A stretch of DNA of 64,000 nt from Thermaerobacter sp. FW80 (GTDB taxonomy: Bacteria; Bacillota; Sulfobacillia; Thermaerobacterales; Thermaerobacteraceae). How positions within the stretch are numbered: the stretch's first letter is position 1; each line of letters starts with the position of its first letter. Under the pieces are notes generated by a model. The model searched no databases. It was given only the letters and a program-made list of their open reading frames with translations, and was not told where the DNA came from. Positions 20,081-29,849 of the stretch are shown in pieces. The stretch spans positions 2,889,027-2,953,026 of the forward strand of contig NZ_CP037895.1 in the NCBI RefSeq assembly GCF_004634385.1. The letters are read 5' to 3'. A program made the translations under genes and the position numbers.

Positions 20081-20094
20081 GCTGTATATACAGC
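20081..20094. promoter_or_regulatory. Palindrome GCTGTATATACAGC, probable NiaR operator
   Basis: Perfect 14-bp palindrome in the middle of the 135-base divergent gap between niaR and niaX. It is strongly AT-rich for this genome and placed where a repressor would block both promoters. Assignment to NiaR is inferred from position. Confidence 0.7.
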
Positions 20095-20132
20095 TGAAAA
20101 CACACAGGACCCAGAAGTTGGGGGGTGCCGCC

Positions 20133-20675
20133 ATGCCGTCGCAACCCGCGCGCCAGGTGGTCCTCGGGGGCCTGCTCACGGCCCTCGCCCTGATGATTCC
20201 GATCTTCTTCCGGGGAACCCTCCAGGTGATGATCGGTCCCCACTTCAGCGCGACCCTGGCGTCCCACGTGCCGTCGATGCTGGCGATGTGGCTCGGGCCG
20301 ACCACCGCGGTCATGGTGGGGCTGGGGGCCACGGCCGGGTTCTTCCTGACCCTCGGGCCCGTGGTCGCGGCCCGCGCCTTCACCCACGTGCCCTTCGCCG
20401 CCGTCGGCGCCCTGCTGCTCCGTCGGGGCTGGGCGCCGTGGGCGGCGCTGCTGGCCGTGTTGCCGATCCACGCCGTCGGCGAGGCCCTGGTGGTTTGGGC
20501 CGCGTCGGGCACGCCCTGGCAGGGCTGGGTCACCGGGGTCGGCACCGCCGTCCATCACCTGATGGACGGGGCGCTGACCCTGGCCGTCGTGCAGCTCCTG
20601 GCGCGGGCCGGGATCCGCCTCGCCGGTCCGGGGCGGGCAGCCTCAGGACTGCCCACCGCCGGCCAAGGCCGTTAG
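20133..20675 (+). CDS. niaX: ECF transporter S component for niacin
   Basis: 180 residues with about five to six TM helices. The N-terminus (QVVLGGLLTALALMIPIFF) and the motif ASHVPSMLAMWLGPTTAVMVGLG are those of NiaX-type substrate-capture proteins, which bind niacin and work with a shared EcfAA'T energising module. Divergent position to niaR supports the substrate. No EcfA/T genes are in the window, as expected for group II systems. Confidence 0.85.
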   Translation: MPSQPARQVVLGGLLTALALMIPIFFRGTLQVMIGPHFSATLASHVPSMLAMWLGPTTAVMVGLGATAGFFLTLGPVVAARAFTHVPFAAVGALLLRRGWAPWAALLAVLPIHAVGEALVVWAASGTPWQGWVTGVGTAVHHLMDGALTLAVVQLLARAGIRLAGPGRAASGLPTAGQGR

Positions 20676-20693
20676 GGGATGGTCGCCGGGGCC

Positions 20694-20732
20694 GGCGGGT
20701 GGCCGCCCGGGCTGCTCGGACGGCCACCCGCC
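20694..20732 (+). terminator. 12-bp perfect stem-loop after niaX
   Basis: GGCGGGTGGCCG (20694-20705) pairs with CGGCCACCCGCC (20721-20732). No T-tract, so efficiency is uncertain; position 19 bases after the niaX stop suits a terminator. Confidence 0.55.
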
Positions 20733-21081
20733 CTGGCCGCGGGGTCGTCTGGACCCGGCCCGCGCCCGGCTGGCAAGGCGGGCGGGGGGCGGGCGGGCCC
20801 TGGCCGCCTTGCACGCAGGGGCGTCGTCCGGGCAGGCCCCGGCGGCCTGGCGAGCCGGCCGGTCGCCCGGGCGGGCTTCCGGAGGCGTGGCAAGCTCGGC
20901 GGTCGTCCGGTGGTCGTCCGGGCGGTCCCAGCGGCCTGGGAAGCTAGGCGGTCGTCCGGGCGGGGCCGCCGCGGGTGGCCCGCCTGGCCCGCGCGGTTTG
21001 GCCCCCTGGCGTGCCCCGGATGGCCGGCACCCGGGCCCGGCGTGGCGCGCCACCCTGCCTGCCCGTGGTGCGCCGCCCCAC
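20733..21081. other. Intergenic region with degenerate repeats
   Basis: No gene seen. GC-rich sequence with several imperfect copies of GGTCGTCCGGGCGG and GGCAAGCT/GGGAAGCT (about 20820-20965). It lies between two convergent genes. Confidence 0.5.
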
Positions 21082-22596
21082 CTAGCCGGCGTGGTACCGG
21101 CGGGCGCCGGCGTAACGCTCGCCGTACGGCGGCGTGTCCAGGGGGATCTCCTCCACCACCCGCTCCGAGTTGGGCGCGTGGATCATGCGCCCGTCGCCCG
21201 CGTACATGCCCACATGGTGGACCTGGCCCTTGCCGCCGTCGTGGGCGAAGAAGACCAGGTCGCCCGGCCGCAGCCGGTCCCGGGGCACCGGCTGGCCCCC
21301 GCCGTGGTCCCGTTGGGGAGCAGCGTCCCGCGGGATCGCGATGCCGTGAAACCGGTGGACCAGGTAGACGAAGCCCGAGCAGTCGACCGCGAAGCCCGAG
21401 GTGCCGCCCCATAGATAGGGCACGCCCAGGAAACGCCGGGCCGTCTCGAGCAGCATGGACCCCGTGGCGGTCGAACCCGGCCGGACGCCGCCCGCGCCGG
21501 TCGGCGCTGGCCCGTGCTCCTCCCTGGCGCCCTCGGCCACCCCCGGGGTCGTCTGGCGGCCGTCGATGCGGACGTCGGCCCGGCGCACCCAGGCGACGGC
21601 CACGCCAGCGCCTGTCGCTCCCGGATCCGTCCGAGCACCCCGGGGAACCCGACCGCCCGCGCCTTCACCGGGGGGCGAGAGCCCGGCGCACCACTCGGGG
21701 ACCGGGACCGCCACCGCGATCCACCCCTCGCGCTCCGTGGTCGCCATGGGCCCTCCCGCTCCACCCCGTGCCTCCCGTCCTCGGGTGGTGTAGGAGGAGG
21801 CCGCGCCCGCGCCGCTCGACGTCCCCGCTCCCCCGTCGGTCGTGGACGGCCCCGTGCCGCTCGACCGCGCGGAAGGGGACGAACCGGCCCCCCCGCAGCC
21901 GCTGGGGGCCAGTTCGCCGACGAGGGGCAGGCGGGTCCCGAAGCTGATCTCCATCCAGCGGGCCTGCGGGTGGGGCCGGTGATGGAGCCACGTGGTCACC
22001 GCAGCCACGGTGACGGTCGCGGGCACCACCGCGGCCTTGGAGCCACTGCCGACGGTGCTCTGGTCCGGGGGAGTCGAAGGTGCCGTCCAGGGGCCCCACG
22101 CCCCGCCGGCCCCCGCCGGCCCTGCCAGGGCTGCCCACGCCGGATCGGATGTCAGCTGCCAACTGGGGATCCAACCGGGATAGCCTCGCGGTGCCCCCGG
22201 TTCCGGCTGTTCGGGCACCGCGACCCGCACCCACCCGTCCCGTTCCTCGAGCACGGTGACGGGCTGGCCCAGGAGCACCTGGGTTTCGATGCGTCCGACC
22301 AGATCCTTCTTCGCCGCGACGTCCAGGGCCGCCAGCCACTCCCTCAGCGCCGTCGGGTTCGCCAGGGCCGGCAGGTCCACAGGGCGCGGCCGGTCCGGGT
22401 CGCGCCACACGGTGGCGACGGCCACCGCCACCCAGCGGGTGGCGCCGGGCTTCGGCCCAGGGTTCGGATCGGGAACCGGACGGGCGACACGCGGTCCGGA
22501 CCCTGGGCCCGGGTCCGAGCTTGCGGACGGAGGGTCCTGGGATTGCACGGGGGGCGGCGCCCAGGGCGTCGACGAGGGTGCAGGGGCGGCTGTCAC
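21082..22596 (-). CDS. NlpC/P60 endopeptidase with SH3 domains, YkfC-like
   Basis: GTG start behind GAGAGGAGG; 504 residues, no signal peptide. The C-terminal NlpC/P60 domain starts near residue 385 (LLETARRFLGVPYLWGGTS) with the catalytic Cys in AVDCSGFV, the His in VHHVGMYAGDG and a third polar residue in MIHAPNS. N-terminal SH3-like regions (VTVLEERDGWVRVAVPE; REGWIAVAVPV) precede it, separated by low-complexity linkers. YkfC enzymes cleave gamma-D-Glu from meso-diaminopimelate in cell-wall peptides inside the cell. It is the last gene of an oligopeptide ABC operon, the arrangement of muropeptide uptake and recycling clusters. Confidence 0.85.
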   Translation of the reverse strand: MTAAPAPSSTPWAPPPVQSQDPPSASSDPGPGSGPRVARPVPDPNPGPKPGATRWVAVAVATVWRDPDRPRPVDLPALANPTALREWLAALDVAAKKDLVGRIETQVLLGQPVTVLEERDGWVRVAVPEQPEPGAPRGYPGWIPSWQLTSDPAWAALAGPAGAGGAWGPWTAPSTPPDQSTVGSGSKAAVVPATVTVAAVTTWLHHRPHPQARWMEISFGTRLPLVGELAPSGCGGAGSSPSARSSGTGPSTTDGGAGTSSGAGAASSYTTRGREARGGAGGPMATTEREGWIAVAVPVPEWCAGLSPPGEGAGGRVPRGARTDPGATGAGVAVAWVRRADVRIDGRQTTPGVAEGAREEHGPAPTGAGGVRPGSTATGSMLLETARRFLGVPYLWGGTSGFAVDCSGFVYLVHRFHGIAIPRDAAPQRDHGGGQPVPRDRLRPGDLVFFAHDGGKGQVHHVGMYAGDGRMIHAPNSERVVEEIPLDTPPYGERYAGARRYHAG

Positions 22597-22647
22597 CGAT
22601 TCGACCTCCTCTCCCGCCTGCGGCAGTGGATCTACAGCGGTGTCGAT

Positions 22648-25029
22648 TCATCCCGCGAGGTGACACGCCACCCGGTGGCCGGGCGCCAGCTCCCGCAGCA
22701 TGGGGACCTCCTCGGCGCACCGGGATTGGGCCACCGGGCACCGGGTTCGGAAGGGACACCCGGAAGGCGGACTCAGCGGATCCGGCGGCTCGCCCTGCAC
22801 CAGCCGCCGCTCCCGCCGCCGGGCCCGGACGGGATCGGGGACGGGGATGGCGGCCAGGAGGGCCTGGGTATAGGGATGCAGGGGGTGGGCGAAGAGCTCC
22901 GCCACCGGCGCCTCCTCCACCACCCGTCCCAGGTACATCACCACCACCCGCTGGCAGACGTGGCGGACCACCGCCAGGTCGTGGGTGATCAGCAGATAGG
23001 CGAGGCCGAGTTCGTCCTGGAGGGAGGCCAGGAGGCGCAGGATCTGGGCCTGGACGGAGACGTCCAGGGCGGAGAGGGGCTCGTCGGCGACCACCAGCTC
23101 CGGCTCGACCACCAGCGCCCGGGCGATGCCGATGCGCTGGCGCTGGCCGCCGGAGAACTCGTGGGGATACCGCAGGGCGTGCTCGGGGCGCAGCCCCACG
23201 CGGGCCAGCATGGCCCGCACCCGTTCCCGTCGCTCCCGCCGGCTGAGGCCCGGGATCAGGTGGAGCGGCTCGGCGACCAGGTCCTCCACCCGCATGCGCG
23301 GATCCAGCGATGCGTAGGGGTCCTGGAACACCATCTGCAGATGGCGCCGCAGGGGGCGCAGGGCCGGTTCGTCCAGGTTCGCCAGGTCGTGGCCGCGGAA
23401 CAGGATGCGGCCCCGGGCGGGCCGATACAGGCGGACGATGGTCCGCCCCAGCGTGGTCTTGCCACACCCGCTCTCCCCCACCAGCCCCACCGTCTCCCCC
23501 CGGCGCACCTCGAGGGAGACGCCGTCCACGGCGCGCAGCTGGCGCACCTTGCGCCAGCCGTGCCGCACGGGGAACAGGGTGGTCACGGCCTCCAGGCGGA
23601 GCAAGGCGTCGCCCGGCCGGGCGGTGGGGTCGGCGGGGCGGGGGATGGCGTCGGCGGCATGCCCGCCGGCCGCCGCCGGCGAACGCCGTGCCGTGGAAGG
23701 CGGCTCGCCTCCTGCGGGACCGCTGCGATCCGCCGGGAGACGCCGCTCTGCAGCCCCGAAGGTCAGCCGGACCCGCGGCCCCCGGGATCGTTCGGTGGCC
23801 GGTTCGTCCGCCGCCGGCGGCACCGCTGGGCTCGCCCGGCGGTGATCGGTCCACCCCGCCGGCGCGGCCCCGTACCCATCGGCCGCCCCCGTCGGTTCCG
23901 CGGGCCCGCTGGCCTCGTCCAGCAGCCAGCAGGCCGCCCCGTGACCCGGAGCCAGTTCCCGGAACGGCAGCGCCTCGGTGAAGCACCGCGGTTCCGCCAC
24001 GGGGCAGCGGCCGGCGAAGGGGCAGCCGGCAGGGAGCCGCCGCGGATCGGGAGGGTCGCCCGGGATGGGTTCGGGCGGACGCGCCTCGGTGGCCAGGGGG
24101 TCGGGGACGGCCGCCAGCAGGGCCCGGGTGTAGGGATGGGCCGGACGGGTGAAGAGCCGGTCGACGGGCGCCGCCTCGGCGATGCGGCCGCCGTACATCA
24201 CGTACACCCGGTCGGCCAGCTCGGCCACCACGCCGAGGTTGTGGGTGATGAGCAGCAGGGCGGCCCCGGTGCGGCGGCGCAGGTCGTCCAGCAGGGCGAG
24301 GATCTGGGCCTGGATGGTCACGTCCAGGGCCGTGGTGGGCTCGTCGGCGATGATCAGCCGCGGCGGCGTCGCCAGCGCCATGGCGATCAGCACCCGCTGG
24401 CGCATGCCGCCCGAGAGCTCATGGGGGTACTGGCGCAGCCGGTCGGCGGGCCGGGGCAGCCCGGCCATGGCCAGCAGCTCCTCGGCCCGGGCCAGAGCCT
24501 GGGATCGCGTCATCCGCCGGTGGGCGGTGATGGCTTCGAGCAGCTGGTCGCCGACGCGGAACAGGGGGTCCAGGGACGTCATGGGGTCCTGGAAGACCAT
24601 CCCCACCTCGCGGCCCCGGATCCGGCGCCAGTCGGCGGGACCGAGGCCGGTCAGGTCGCGCCCCGCCAGGCGGATCCGCCCGCCGACCACCCGGCCCGGG
24701 GGCGGCACCAGGCCGGTGATGGCCCGGGCGGTGACGGACTTCCCCGACCCCGACTCGCCCACCAGGGCCACCACCTCGCCGCCTCCCACGGTGAGGCTCA
24801 CCCCGCGCACGGCTGGCACCGGGCCCTGGTCGGTGAAGAAGGTGACCTCCAGGTCCTCGACCACCAGCAGGGGATCGGTGCCCGCGGAGGCCGGGTCCCG
24901 GTGCGCAGCCAGCGCCCGCCCGGACTCCGGGATCCCCCGCTCCGCAGGGCCGGCCGCCCCGGCCTCCCGGATGGCCGGAGGCCTCCCGATGGCCCCTGCA
25001 CCGGTTCGCCTCGGGTCCAACCCGCCCAC
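22648..25029 (-). CDS. Fused oligopeptide ABC transporter ATPases (DppD-DppF type)
   Basis: 793 residues in one frame, GTG start behind GAGGAGG. Two complete ABC ATPases lie in tandem. The first has Walker A GESGSGKS (residues 91-98), signature LSGGMRQRV, Walker B LIIADEP; the second, after about 105 linker residues, has Walker A GESGCGKT, signature FSGGQRQRI, Walker B LVVADEP. Each ends in the oligopeptide-specific C-rich extension ([28 protein letters not shown]), typical of DppD/OppD and DppF/OppF which can hold a 4Fe-4S cluster. Normally these are separate genes. Supplies energy to the DppBC pore encoded upstream. Confidence 0.93.
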   Translation of the reverse strand: MGGLDPRRTGAGAIGRPPAIREAGAAGPAERGIPESGRALAAHRDPASAGTDPLLVVEDLEVTFFTDQGPVPAVRGVSLTVGGGEVVALVGESGSGKSVTARAITGLVPPPGRVVGGRIRLAGRDLTGLGPADWRRIRGREVGMVFQDPMTSLDPLFRVGDQLLEAITAHRRMTRSQALARAEELLAMAGLPRPADRLRQYPHELSGGMRQRVLIAMALATPPRLIIADEPTTALDVTIQAQILALLDDLRRRTGAALLLITHNLGVVAELADRVYVMYGGRIAEAAPVDRLFTRPAHPYTRALLAAVPDPLATEARPPEPIPGDPPDPRRLPAGCPFAGRCPVAEPRCFTEALPFRELAPGHGAACWLLDEASGPAEPTGAADGYGAAPAGWTDHRRASPAVPPAADEPATERSRGPRVRLTFGAAERRLPADRSGPAGGEPPSTARRSPAAAGGHAADAIPRPADPTARPGDALLRLEAVTTLFPVRHGWRKVRQLRAVDGVSLEVRRGETVGLVGESGCGKTTLGRTIVRLYRPARGRILFRGHDLANLDEPALRPLRRHLQMVFQDPYASLDPRMRVEDLVAEPLHLIPGLSRRERRERVRAMLARVGLRPEHALRYPHEFSGGQRQRIGIARALVVEPELVVADEPLSALDVSVQAQILRLLASLQDELGLAYLLITHDLAVVRHVCQRVVVMYLGRVVEEAPVAELFAHPLHPYTQALLAAIPVPDPVRARRRERRLVQGEPPDPLSPPSGCPFRTRCPVAQSRCAEEVPMLRELAPGHRVACHLAG

Positions 25030-25463
25030 GGCGTCGCCTCCTCGATCGCCCTTCGGTCATGCCGTGATGAGCCGCCGGCGCCGACCGGCCCGGACGTGCC
25101 CATCGCACCGGCCACGAGGATCCAGCGGCGGCGACAGGAGCATCCCCTCGGCCGCTTCGGGGTGCCGCCGCGGATCCTGCCTGCGGGGCGCCACCGCCGG
25201 CCCCACGCGGAGTTGCACCGTGGACCCCGCCGGCGGAGTTGCACGCGGCCCCCACCGGCGGAGTTGCGCCGCCGATCCCACCGGCAGGGCCCCATCCCAT
25301 CGCGATCCCTGCGTCGCCCGTCGCGTCGGCCCTGGCCCATCCCGATCCCTGCGTCCCCCCCTGCGTCGGCCCTGGCCCCTCGCGATCCCTGCACCGCCCC
25401 CACGTCGGCCCCGGCCGGCCGACCCCGGCGTCGTCCGGAGCGGATCCCGGCGCGCCCTGCCCT
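25030..25463. repeat. Intergenic tandem repeats inside the transporter operon
   Basis: Two repeat sets fill the gap between dppC and the ATPase gene: three units of about 26 bp with GCGGAGTTGCRCCG (25207-25283), and three units of about 40 bp (25298-25337, 25338-25377, 25378-25416) sharing CGATCCCTGC and CGTCGGCCCTGGCC. No gene seen. Confidence 0.85.
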
Positions 25464-26507
25464 TCAGCGCAGCCGCGGATCCAGCGCGTCCCGCAACCCA
25501 TCCCCCAGGAAGTTGAAGGCCAGCATGGTGATGCAGATGAAGGTGGCCGGGAAGAACAGGGCCCACGGGGCCGCCCGCAAGGCGCGGTTGCCCTCGGCGG
25601 CCAGCACGCCCCAGGAGGCGATGGGGGCCTGCACCCCCAGGCCCAAGTAGCTCAGGAAGGCCTCGCTGAAGATGGCCTCGGGCACCAAAAGCGTCATCGT
25701 GACCAGGATGGGACCGATGGCATTGGGCACCAGGTGGCGCCAGACCACCCGCCAGGGCGGGACGCCCATGACGCGGGCGGCGAGGACGAACTCCCGCTGT
25801 TTGAGGCTCAAGACCTCGCCCCGCACGATCCGCGCCATCCCCGTCCAGTACACCGCCCCCAGGGCGATGAAGACGTTGTCCAGGCCGGGTCCCAGGACCA
25901 CCATGAGCAGGACCACGTAGAGGATGAAGGGCAGCCCGTAGATCACATCGATGACGCGCATCATGACGTTGTCGACGACCCCGCCGTAGAACCCGGCGAT
26001 GGCGCCGTAGGCCACGCCGATGGTGAGGCCGATCAAGCTGGCCATGATGCCCACGGCCAGCGAGATGCGGGCTCCGTAGAGCACGCGGGTCAGGATGTCC
26101 CGCCCCAGGTGGTCGGTGCCGAACCAGTGGGCGGCGCTGGGCGGCTGGTTCGCCTCGGCGAGCACCTGCTCGTCGTAGCCGTAGGGCGAGAGGACCGGTC
26201 CGATGGCCGCGGCCAGGACCATCAGCCCGATGACCACCAGCCCTGCCATCGCCAGCGGGTTCCTCCGCAGGCGGCGCCAGGCCTCCTGCCAGTATCCCGG
26301 TGCCGCCGGGGCCAGCGCCTCCGGGGGTACCCCCCCGAAGCCGTCGCCGCCCTCGGCCCACGGTACAGCCGGGGAGCCGCCCCCTTCGCCGCCGGCACCG
26401 GGTGCGCCACCTCCCGGCCCGGTGGAAGCGCTCCCCCCTCCCTCGGCCGGGTCGGACCGCGGCCGTGCCGGTGACCCGGGCAGCGCCTGGTGCGACGACG
26501 CTTTCAT
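25464..26507 (-). CDS. dppC: Oligopeptide ABC transporter permease, DppC/OppC type
   Basis: 347 residues. A Gly/Pro-rich cytoplasmic leader of about 70 residues precedes the OppC N-terminal segment (WRRLRRNPLAMAGLVVIGLMV) and the DppC signature HWFGTDHLGRDILTRVLYGAR. Six TM helices and the EAA loop (EFVLAARVMGVPPWRVVWRHL) that contacts the ATPase follow. Forms the pore with the upstream DppB. Confidence 0.92.
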   Translation of the reverse strand: MKASSHQALPGSPARPRSDPAEGGGSASTGPGGGAPGAGGEGGGSPAVPWAEGGDGFGGVPPEALAPAAPGYWQEAWRRLRRNPLAMAGLVVIGLMVLAAAIGPVLSPYGYDEQVLAEANQPPSAAHWFGTDHLGRDILTRVLYGARISLAVGIMASLIGLTIGVAYGAIAGFYGGVVDNVMMRVIDVIYGLPFILYVVLLMVVLGPGLDNVFIALGAVYWTGMARIVRGEVLSLKQREFVLAARVMGVPPWRVVWRHLVPNAIGPILVTMTLLVPEAIFSEAFLSYLGLGVQAPIASWGVLAAEGNRALRAAPWALFFPATFICITMLAFNFLGDGLRDALDPRLR

Positions 26508-26563
26508 GCCGGCCCTCCTCTCCGCGTCGCTGCGAAGGGTCCCGCCCGCCGGTTCGCCCCGTC

Positions 26564-27475
26564 TCAGAGGCGGATGCGGGGATCCACCAGCCGATAGGCC
26601 AGGTCGACCAATGCGTTGGCGACCACCAGCAGCACGCTGTAGAACATGGTGACGCCCATGATGACGGTGTAGTCGCGGTTCGTCACGCTCTGGACGAAGT
26701 ACTTGCCGAGGCCCGGGATCGCGAAGATGTTCTCCACCACGAAGCTACCCGTCAGGACCCCGGCGGCCAGCGGGCCGAGGTACGTGATCACCGGCAGCAC
26801 GGCGCTGCGCAGGGCGTGGACGAACACCACCCGGCCGGGGCTCAACCCCTTGGCGTGACAGACGGTGATGAAGTCCTGCCGCAGGACCTCCAGCATGTTG
26901 GCCCGCACCAGCCGCGCGATGACCGCCGTCGGGAGCGCCGCCAGCGCGAGGGTGGGCATGACCGCCTGCTCGGGCTTGCCCCACAGGCCGGCCGGCAACC
27001 ACCGCAGGCGGAAGGCGAACACGTAGATCAGCAGCCCGCTCAGGATGAAGTTGGGGATGGAGATGCCCAGGGTCGCGGCGAACATCGCCGCCCGATCGAG
27101 CCAGCGGCCGTGGTGCAGCGCCGCCACCACGCCCACGCCGATCCCCAGGACCAGCGCGACCGCGATGGCCAGGGCACCCAGGGCCGCGGACACCCGGAAC
27201 CCCTCGGCCACGATGTCGTTGACCGTCCGGTTGGGGTAGGTGAAGGACGGCCCCAGGTCCCACACCGCGGTGCGGTAGAGGTAGTCCAGGTACTGCCGCC
27301 AGACCGGCCAGTCCAGGTGGTACCGGGCCTCGAGGTTCGCCCTGACCGCCGGCGGCAGGTCCTTCTCCGCGTCGAAGGGCCCGCCCGGCACCGCGCGCAT
27401 CATGAAGAAGGTCAGCGTCGCGATGGCCCAGAGGGTGATCAGCGTGATCACCAGGCGCTGGCCGGCGTACTGCAC
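26564..27475 (-). CDS. dppB: Oligopeptide ABC transporter permease, DppB/OppB type
   Basis: GTG 27475 chosen because GGAGGAGG precedes it and the first TM helix starts at once (QRLVITLITLWAIATLTFFMMRAVPGGPF, quoted region residues 5 onward). 303 residues with six TM helices and the EAA loop DFITVCHAKGLSPGRVVFVHALR. Partner of DppC; 56 bases upstream of it in the same transcript. Confidence 0.93.
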   Translation of the reverse strand: MQYAGQRLVITLITLWAIATLTFFMMRAVPGGPFDAEKDLPPAVRANLEARYHLDWPVWRQYLDYLYRTAVWDLGPSFTYPNRTVNDIVAEGFRVSAALGALAIAVALVLGIGVGVVAALHHGRWLDRAAMFAATLGISIPNFILSGLLIYVFAFRLRWLPAGLWGKPEQAVMPTLALAALPTAVIARLVRANMLEVLRQDFITVCHAKGLSPGRVVFVHALRSAVLPVITYLGPLAAGVLTGSFVVENIFAIPGLGKYFVQSVTNRDYTVIMGVTMFYSVLLVVANALVDLAYRLVDPRIRL

Positions 27476-27741
27476 GGCTCGGCCTCCTCCTGCACCACGG
27501 GGACGAACCGGCCCCCGGGCCGCAGCCCGCCGGGCGTGCTGGCCTCGGCGTCGCGAACCCGCGACCCCGCCCCTCGACGCCAACCGGCGAACCCCGTGGG
27601 CTCAGGGTCTGCAGGACAACGCCACCGGGGGACCGGCCGGGGGACCGGCGCTGCCGGGGGCCGGGGCCACTGGGGGCCGGTGCGGGCGCCCGCGAGTCCG
27701 CGCCCGCGACGACCCGTGGGCGCCACCCTACCGCCCCTCCC

Positions 27742-29409
27742 TCACCGGCCCTTGCCCTCGATGTACGCCCACTTGTAGTCCGTGGTCCCCAGGGCCGTGC
27801 GGAACACGCCCTTCACGTACGGCTTCTCCTGGTAGACGTTGACCCCGAAGAAGATCGGCCCCACGGGCATCTCGTCCATCAGGATCCGCTCCGCCTCGTG
27901 CATGTTGCGGAAGCGGACCTCCTGATCGGCGGTGGCCTTGGCCTCGGCGATCAGCCGGTCATACTCGCGGTTCGACCACCCGACCCGGTTGTTGCCGCCG
28001 CCCGTCACCCACAGGTCGAGGAAGGTCATGGGATCCAGGTAGTCGCCCACCCAGTTGCCGCGACTCAGGTCGTACTCACCCCGCTTGGTGGTCTCCAGGT
28101 ACACCTTCCACTCCATGGACTGGAGCTCCACCTGCACGCCCAGGTTCTGCTTCCACATCTGCTGGTAGGCTTCGGCCAGGGCCCGGTTCGTGTCGTTGTC
28201 GTTGTACAAGTAGGTCACCTTGGGGAAGCCCTGTCCGTTGGGATAGCCCGCCTCCGCCAGGAGCCGCCGCGCCGTCTCCACGTCGGCGTCCTGGAAGTAG
28301 TCGCCGCCCTCCTCCCGGAAGTCCTTGCCGGTCACCGGGTTGGGGATGCCGTAGGGCACGAAGGCCAGCGCCGGCTTCTGCCCGCCCTTGAGGACCTGCT
28401 CGACGATGGCCTTGCGGTCCAGGGCCAGGGTGAAGGCCTTGCGCACCCGCGGGTCGTCGAAGGGCTTCCGCTTCGTGTTGAAGTAGATCGACGTCACGCT
28501 GATGATGGGCGACGTCTTCGCCTCGCCGCTCGCCAGCAGCTGGGGGATGTCCTGGGGGTTCAGGCTGCCGTTGGAGTCCAGCTCGCCGTTGGCGAACATG
28601 GTCTCGGCGGTGCTGCCCTCGTTGACCATGACGATGTGCATCCGCTCGAGGCGCACCGTGTCCTTGTCCCAGTAGGTGTCGCTCTTGACGAGGTCGATGT
28701 GGCTGTCGTGGACCCACTCGGCGATCCGGAAGGGACCGTTGCCCACGTAGGTCGCGGCCTCCCCCGCCCAGTCGGGGTTGGCCTCCACCGTCGCCTCGTG
28801 GACCGGCATCAGCGTGGGGAAGGCGGTCAGGCTGAGGAAGTACGGCGTCGGCGCCTCGAGGGTCACCTGCAGCGTCTTGTCGTCGAGGGCCTTGACGCCC
28901 ACCTGCGAGGGGTCGGTGAGCTCGCCGCTGTTGTACTTCTGCGCGTTCTTGACGTAGTAGAGCTGGTAGGCGTAGGGAGCCGCGGTCTTGGGGTCCAGCA
29001 CCCGCAGCCAGGCGTAGACGAAGTCGTGGGCGGTGACGGGATCGCCGTTCTGCCAGACGGCGTCCCGCAGGTGGAAGGTGTAGGTCAACTGGTCGTCGCT
29101 CACATCCCAGGACTCCGCCATGCCGGGCTCCACACCCTTGGGCCCGATGCGCGTGAGGCCCTCCATCACCGCATTGACGATCTGGAAGCTGGTGAGATCG
29201 GTCATCAGCGCGGGATCCAGCGTCGGGGGCTCGGAGCCGATGTTGTCGTTGAGCACCTGCTCGTCGCCGCCCCCCGCGCCCCCCTCTCCGGACGAACTCG
29301 GCGCCCCGCAGCCGCCGAGGGCCAGCGAGACGACCAACGCCACCATGAGCGCGACGCCGCCCGCCCGGCGAAGACGTCGCGGCAACCGCCGCCACGAACC
29401 GTGGCTCAC
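27742..29409 (-). CDS. oppA: Oligopeptide-binding lipoprotein, OppA/DppE type
   Basis: 555 residues, GTG start behind GGGAGGGG. Lipoprotein signal with lipobox LALGGC (Cys about residue 34), then the SBP family 5 fold: EPPTLDPALMTD, YTFHLRDAVWQNGDPVTAHDFVYAW, and YNDNDTNRALAEAYQQMWK toward the C-terminus (partial quotes). Anchored outside the membrane, it captures peptides for DppBC and the fused ATPase; with the YkfC-like enzyme, cell-wall peptides are likely substrates (inference). First gene of the operon; its upstream region holds the promoter. Confidence 0.93.
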   Translation of the reverse strand: MSHGSWRRLPRRLRRAGGVALMVALVVSLALGGCGAPSSSGEGGAGGGDEQVLNDNIGSEPPTLDPALMTDLTSFQIVNAVMEGLTRIGPKGVEPGMAESWDVSDDQLTYTFHLRDAVWQNGDPVTAHDFVYAWLRVLDPKTAAPYAYQLYYVKNAQKYNSGELTDPSQVGVKALDDKTLQVTLEAPTPYFLSLTAFPTLMPVHEATVEANPDWAGEAATYVGNGPFRIAEWVHDSHIDLVKSDTYWDKDTVRLERMHIVMVNEGSTAETMFANGELDSNGSLNPQDIPQLLASGEAKTSPIISVTSIYFNTKRKPFDDPRVRKAFTLALDRKAIVEQVLKGGQKPALAFVPYGIPNPVTGKDFREEGGDYFQDADVETARRLLAEAGYPNGQGFPKVTYLYNDNDTNRALAEAYQQMWKQNLGVQVELQSMEWKVYLETTKRGEYDLSRGNWVGDYLDPMTFLDLWVTGGGNNRVGWSNREYDRLIAEAKATADQEVRFRNMHEAERILMDEMPVGPIFFGVNVYQEKPYVKGVFRTALGTTDYKWAYIEGKGR

Positions 29410-29849
29410 CCTATCCCCTCCCGCCCCGTGGGCCTCGCGACGTGGCCTCCGACGTGGCCTCCAAGATTCGGATCGACGGGGATTTCTTTCCGGACGGCCG
29501 CATTCCTGCCGGCTGCCGGCGAGGTTCGTCCGAATTCGTGCCCCTCCAAGCCTACGACCAGCCGGAGAGGCCTAGAACGGGGTACCCGGGCCACCGGGCG
29601 AGCCATCCTCCTGCACGGTGTTGGCAGGAGGACGCCCGGGGCGACCCCGATCCAGCCGGCCGGGCCGAGGCGGGGTCCCTCCCTCCACGGCGTTTCCGGG
29701 AGGACGCCCGGGCCGCCGGGATGGTAAGCTGATCCATAGGAGGTCGCTCGCCATGGGATGCGAGGCCCACGGCGGGATCGTCGGGATCCGAGGCCCACGT
29801 CGGCTCATGCCCGGCTCCCATGGCATAGGCGGACAGGGAGGTCATCGGG
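29410..29849. repeat. Divergent intergenic region with 31-bp direct repeat
   Basis: Region between oppA (minus) and the DUF1648 gene (plus). Two copies of a 31-bp sequence (29610-29640 and 29682-29712) share CACGG-GT and GGAGGACGCCCGGG. A doubled GACGTGGCCTCC lies at 29439-29463 and a GGTTCGTCC word at 29523-29531. No gene seen. Confidence 0.6.

Noticed and set aside
21514..25650. 1,378-codon plus-strand open frame across the endopeptidase and ABC ATPase genes
   Set aside because: Antisense shadow; the minus strand has full NlpC/P60 and ABC ATPase motifs with ribosome sites.
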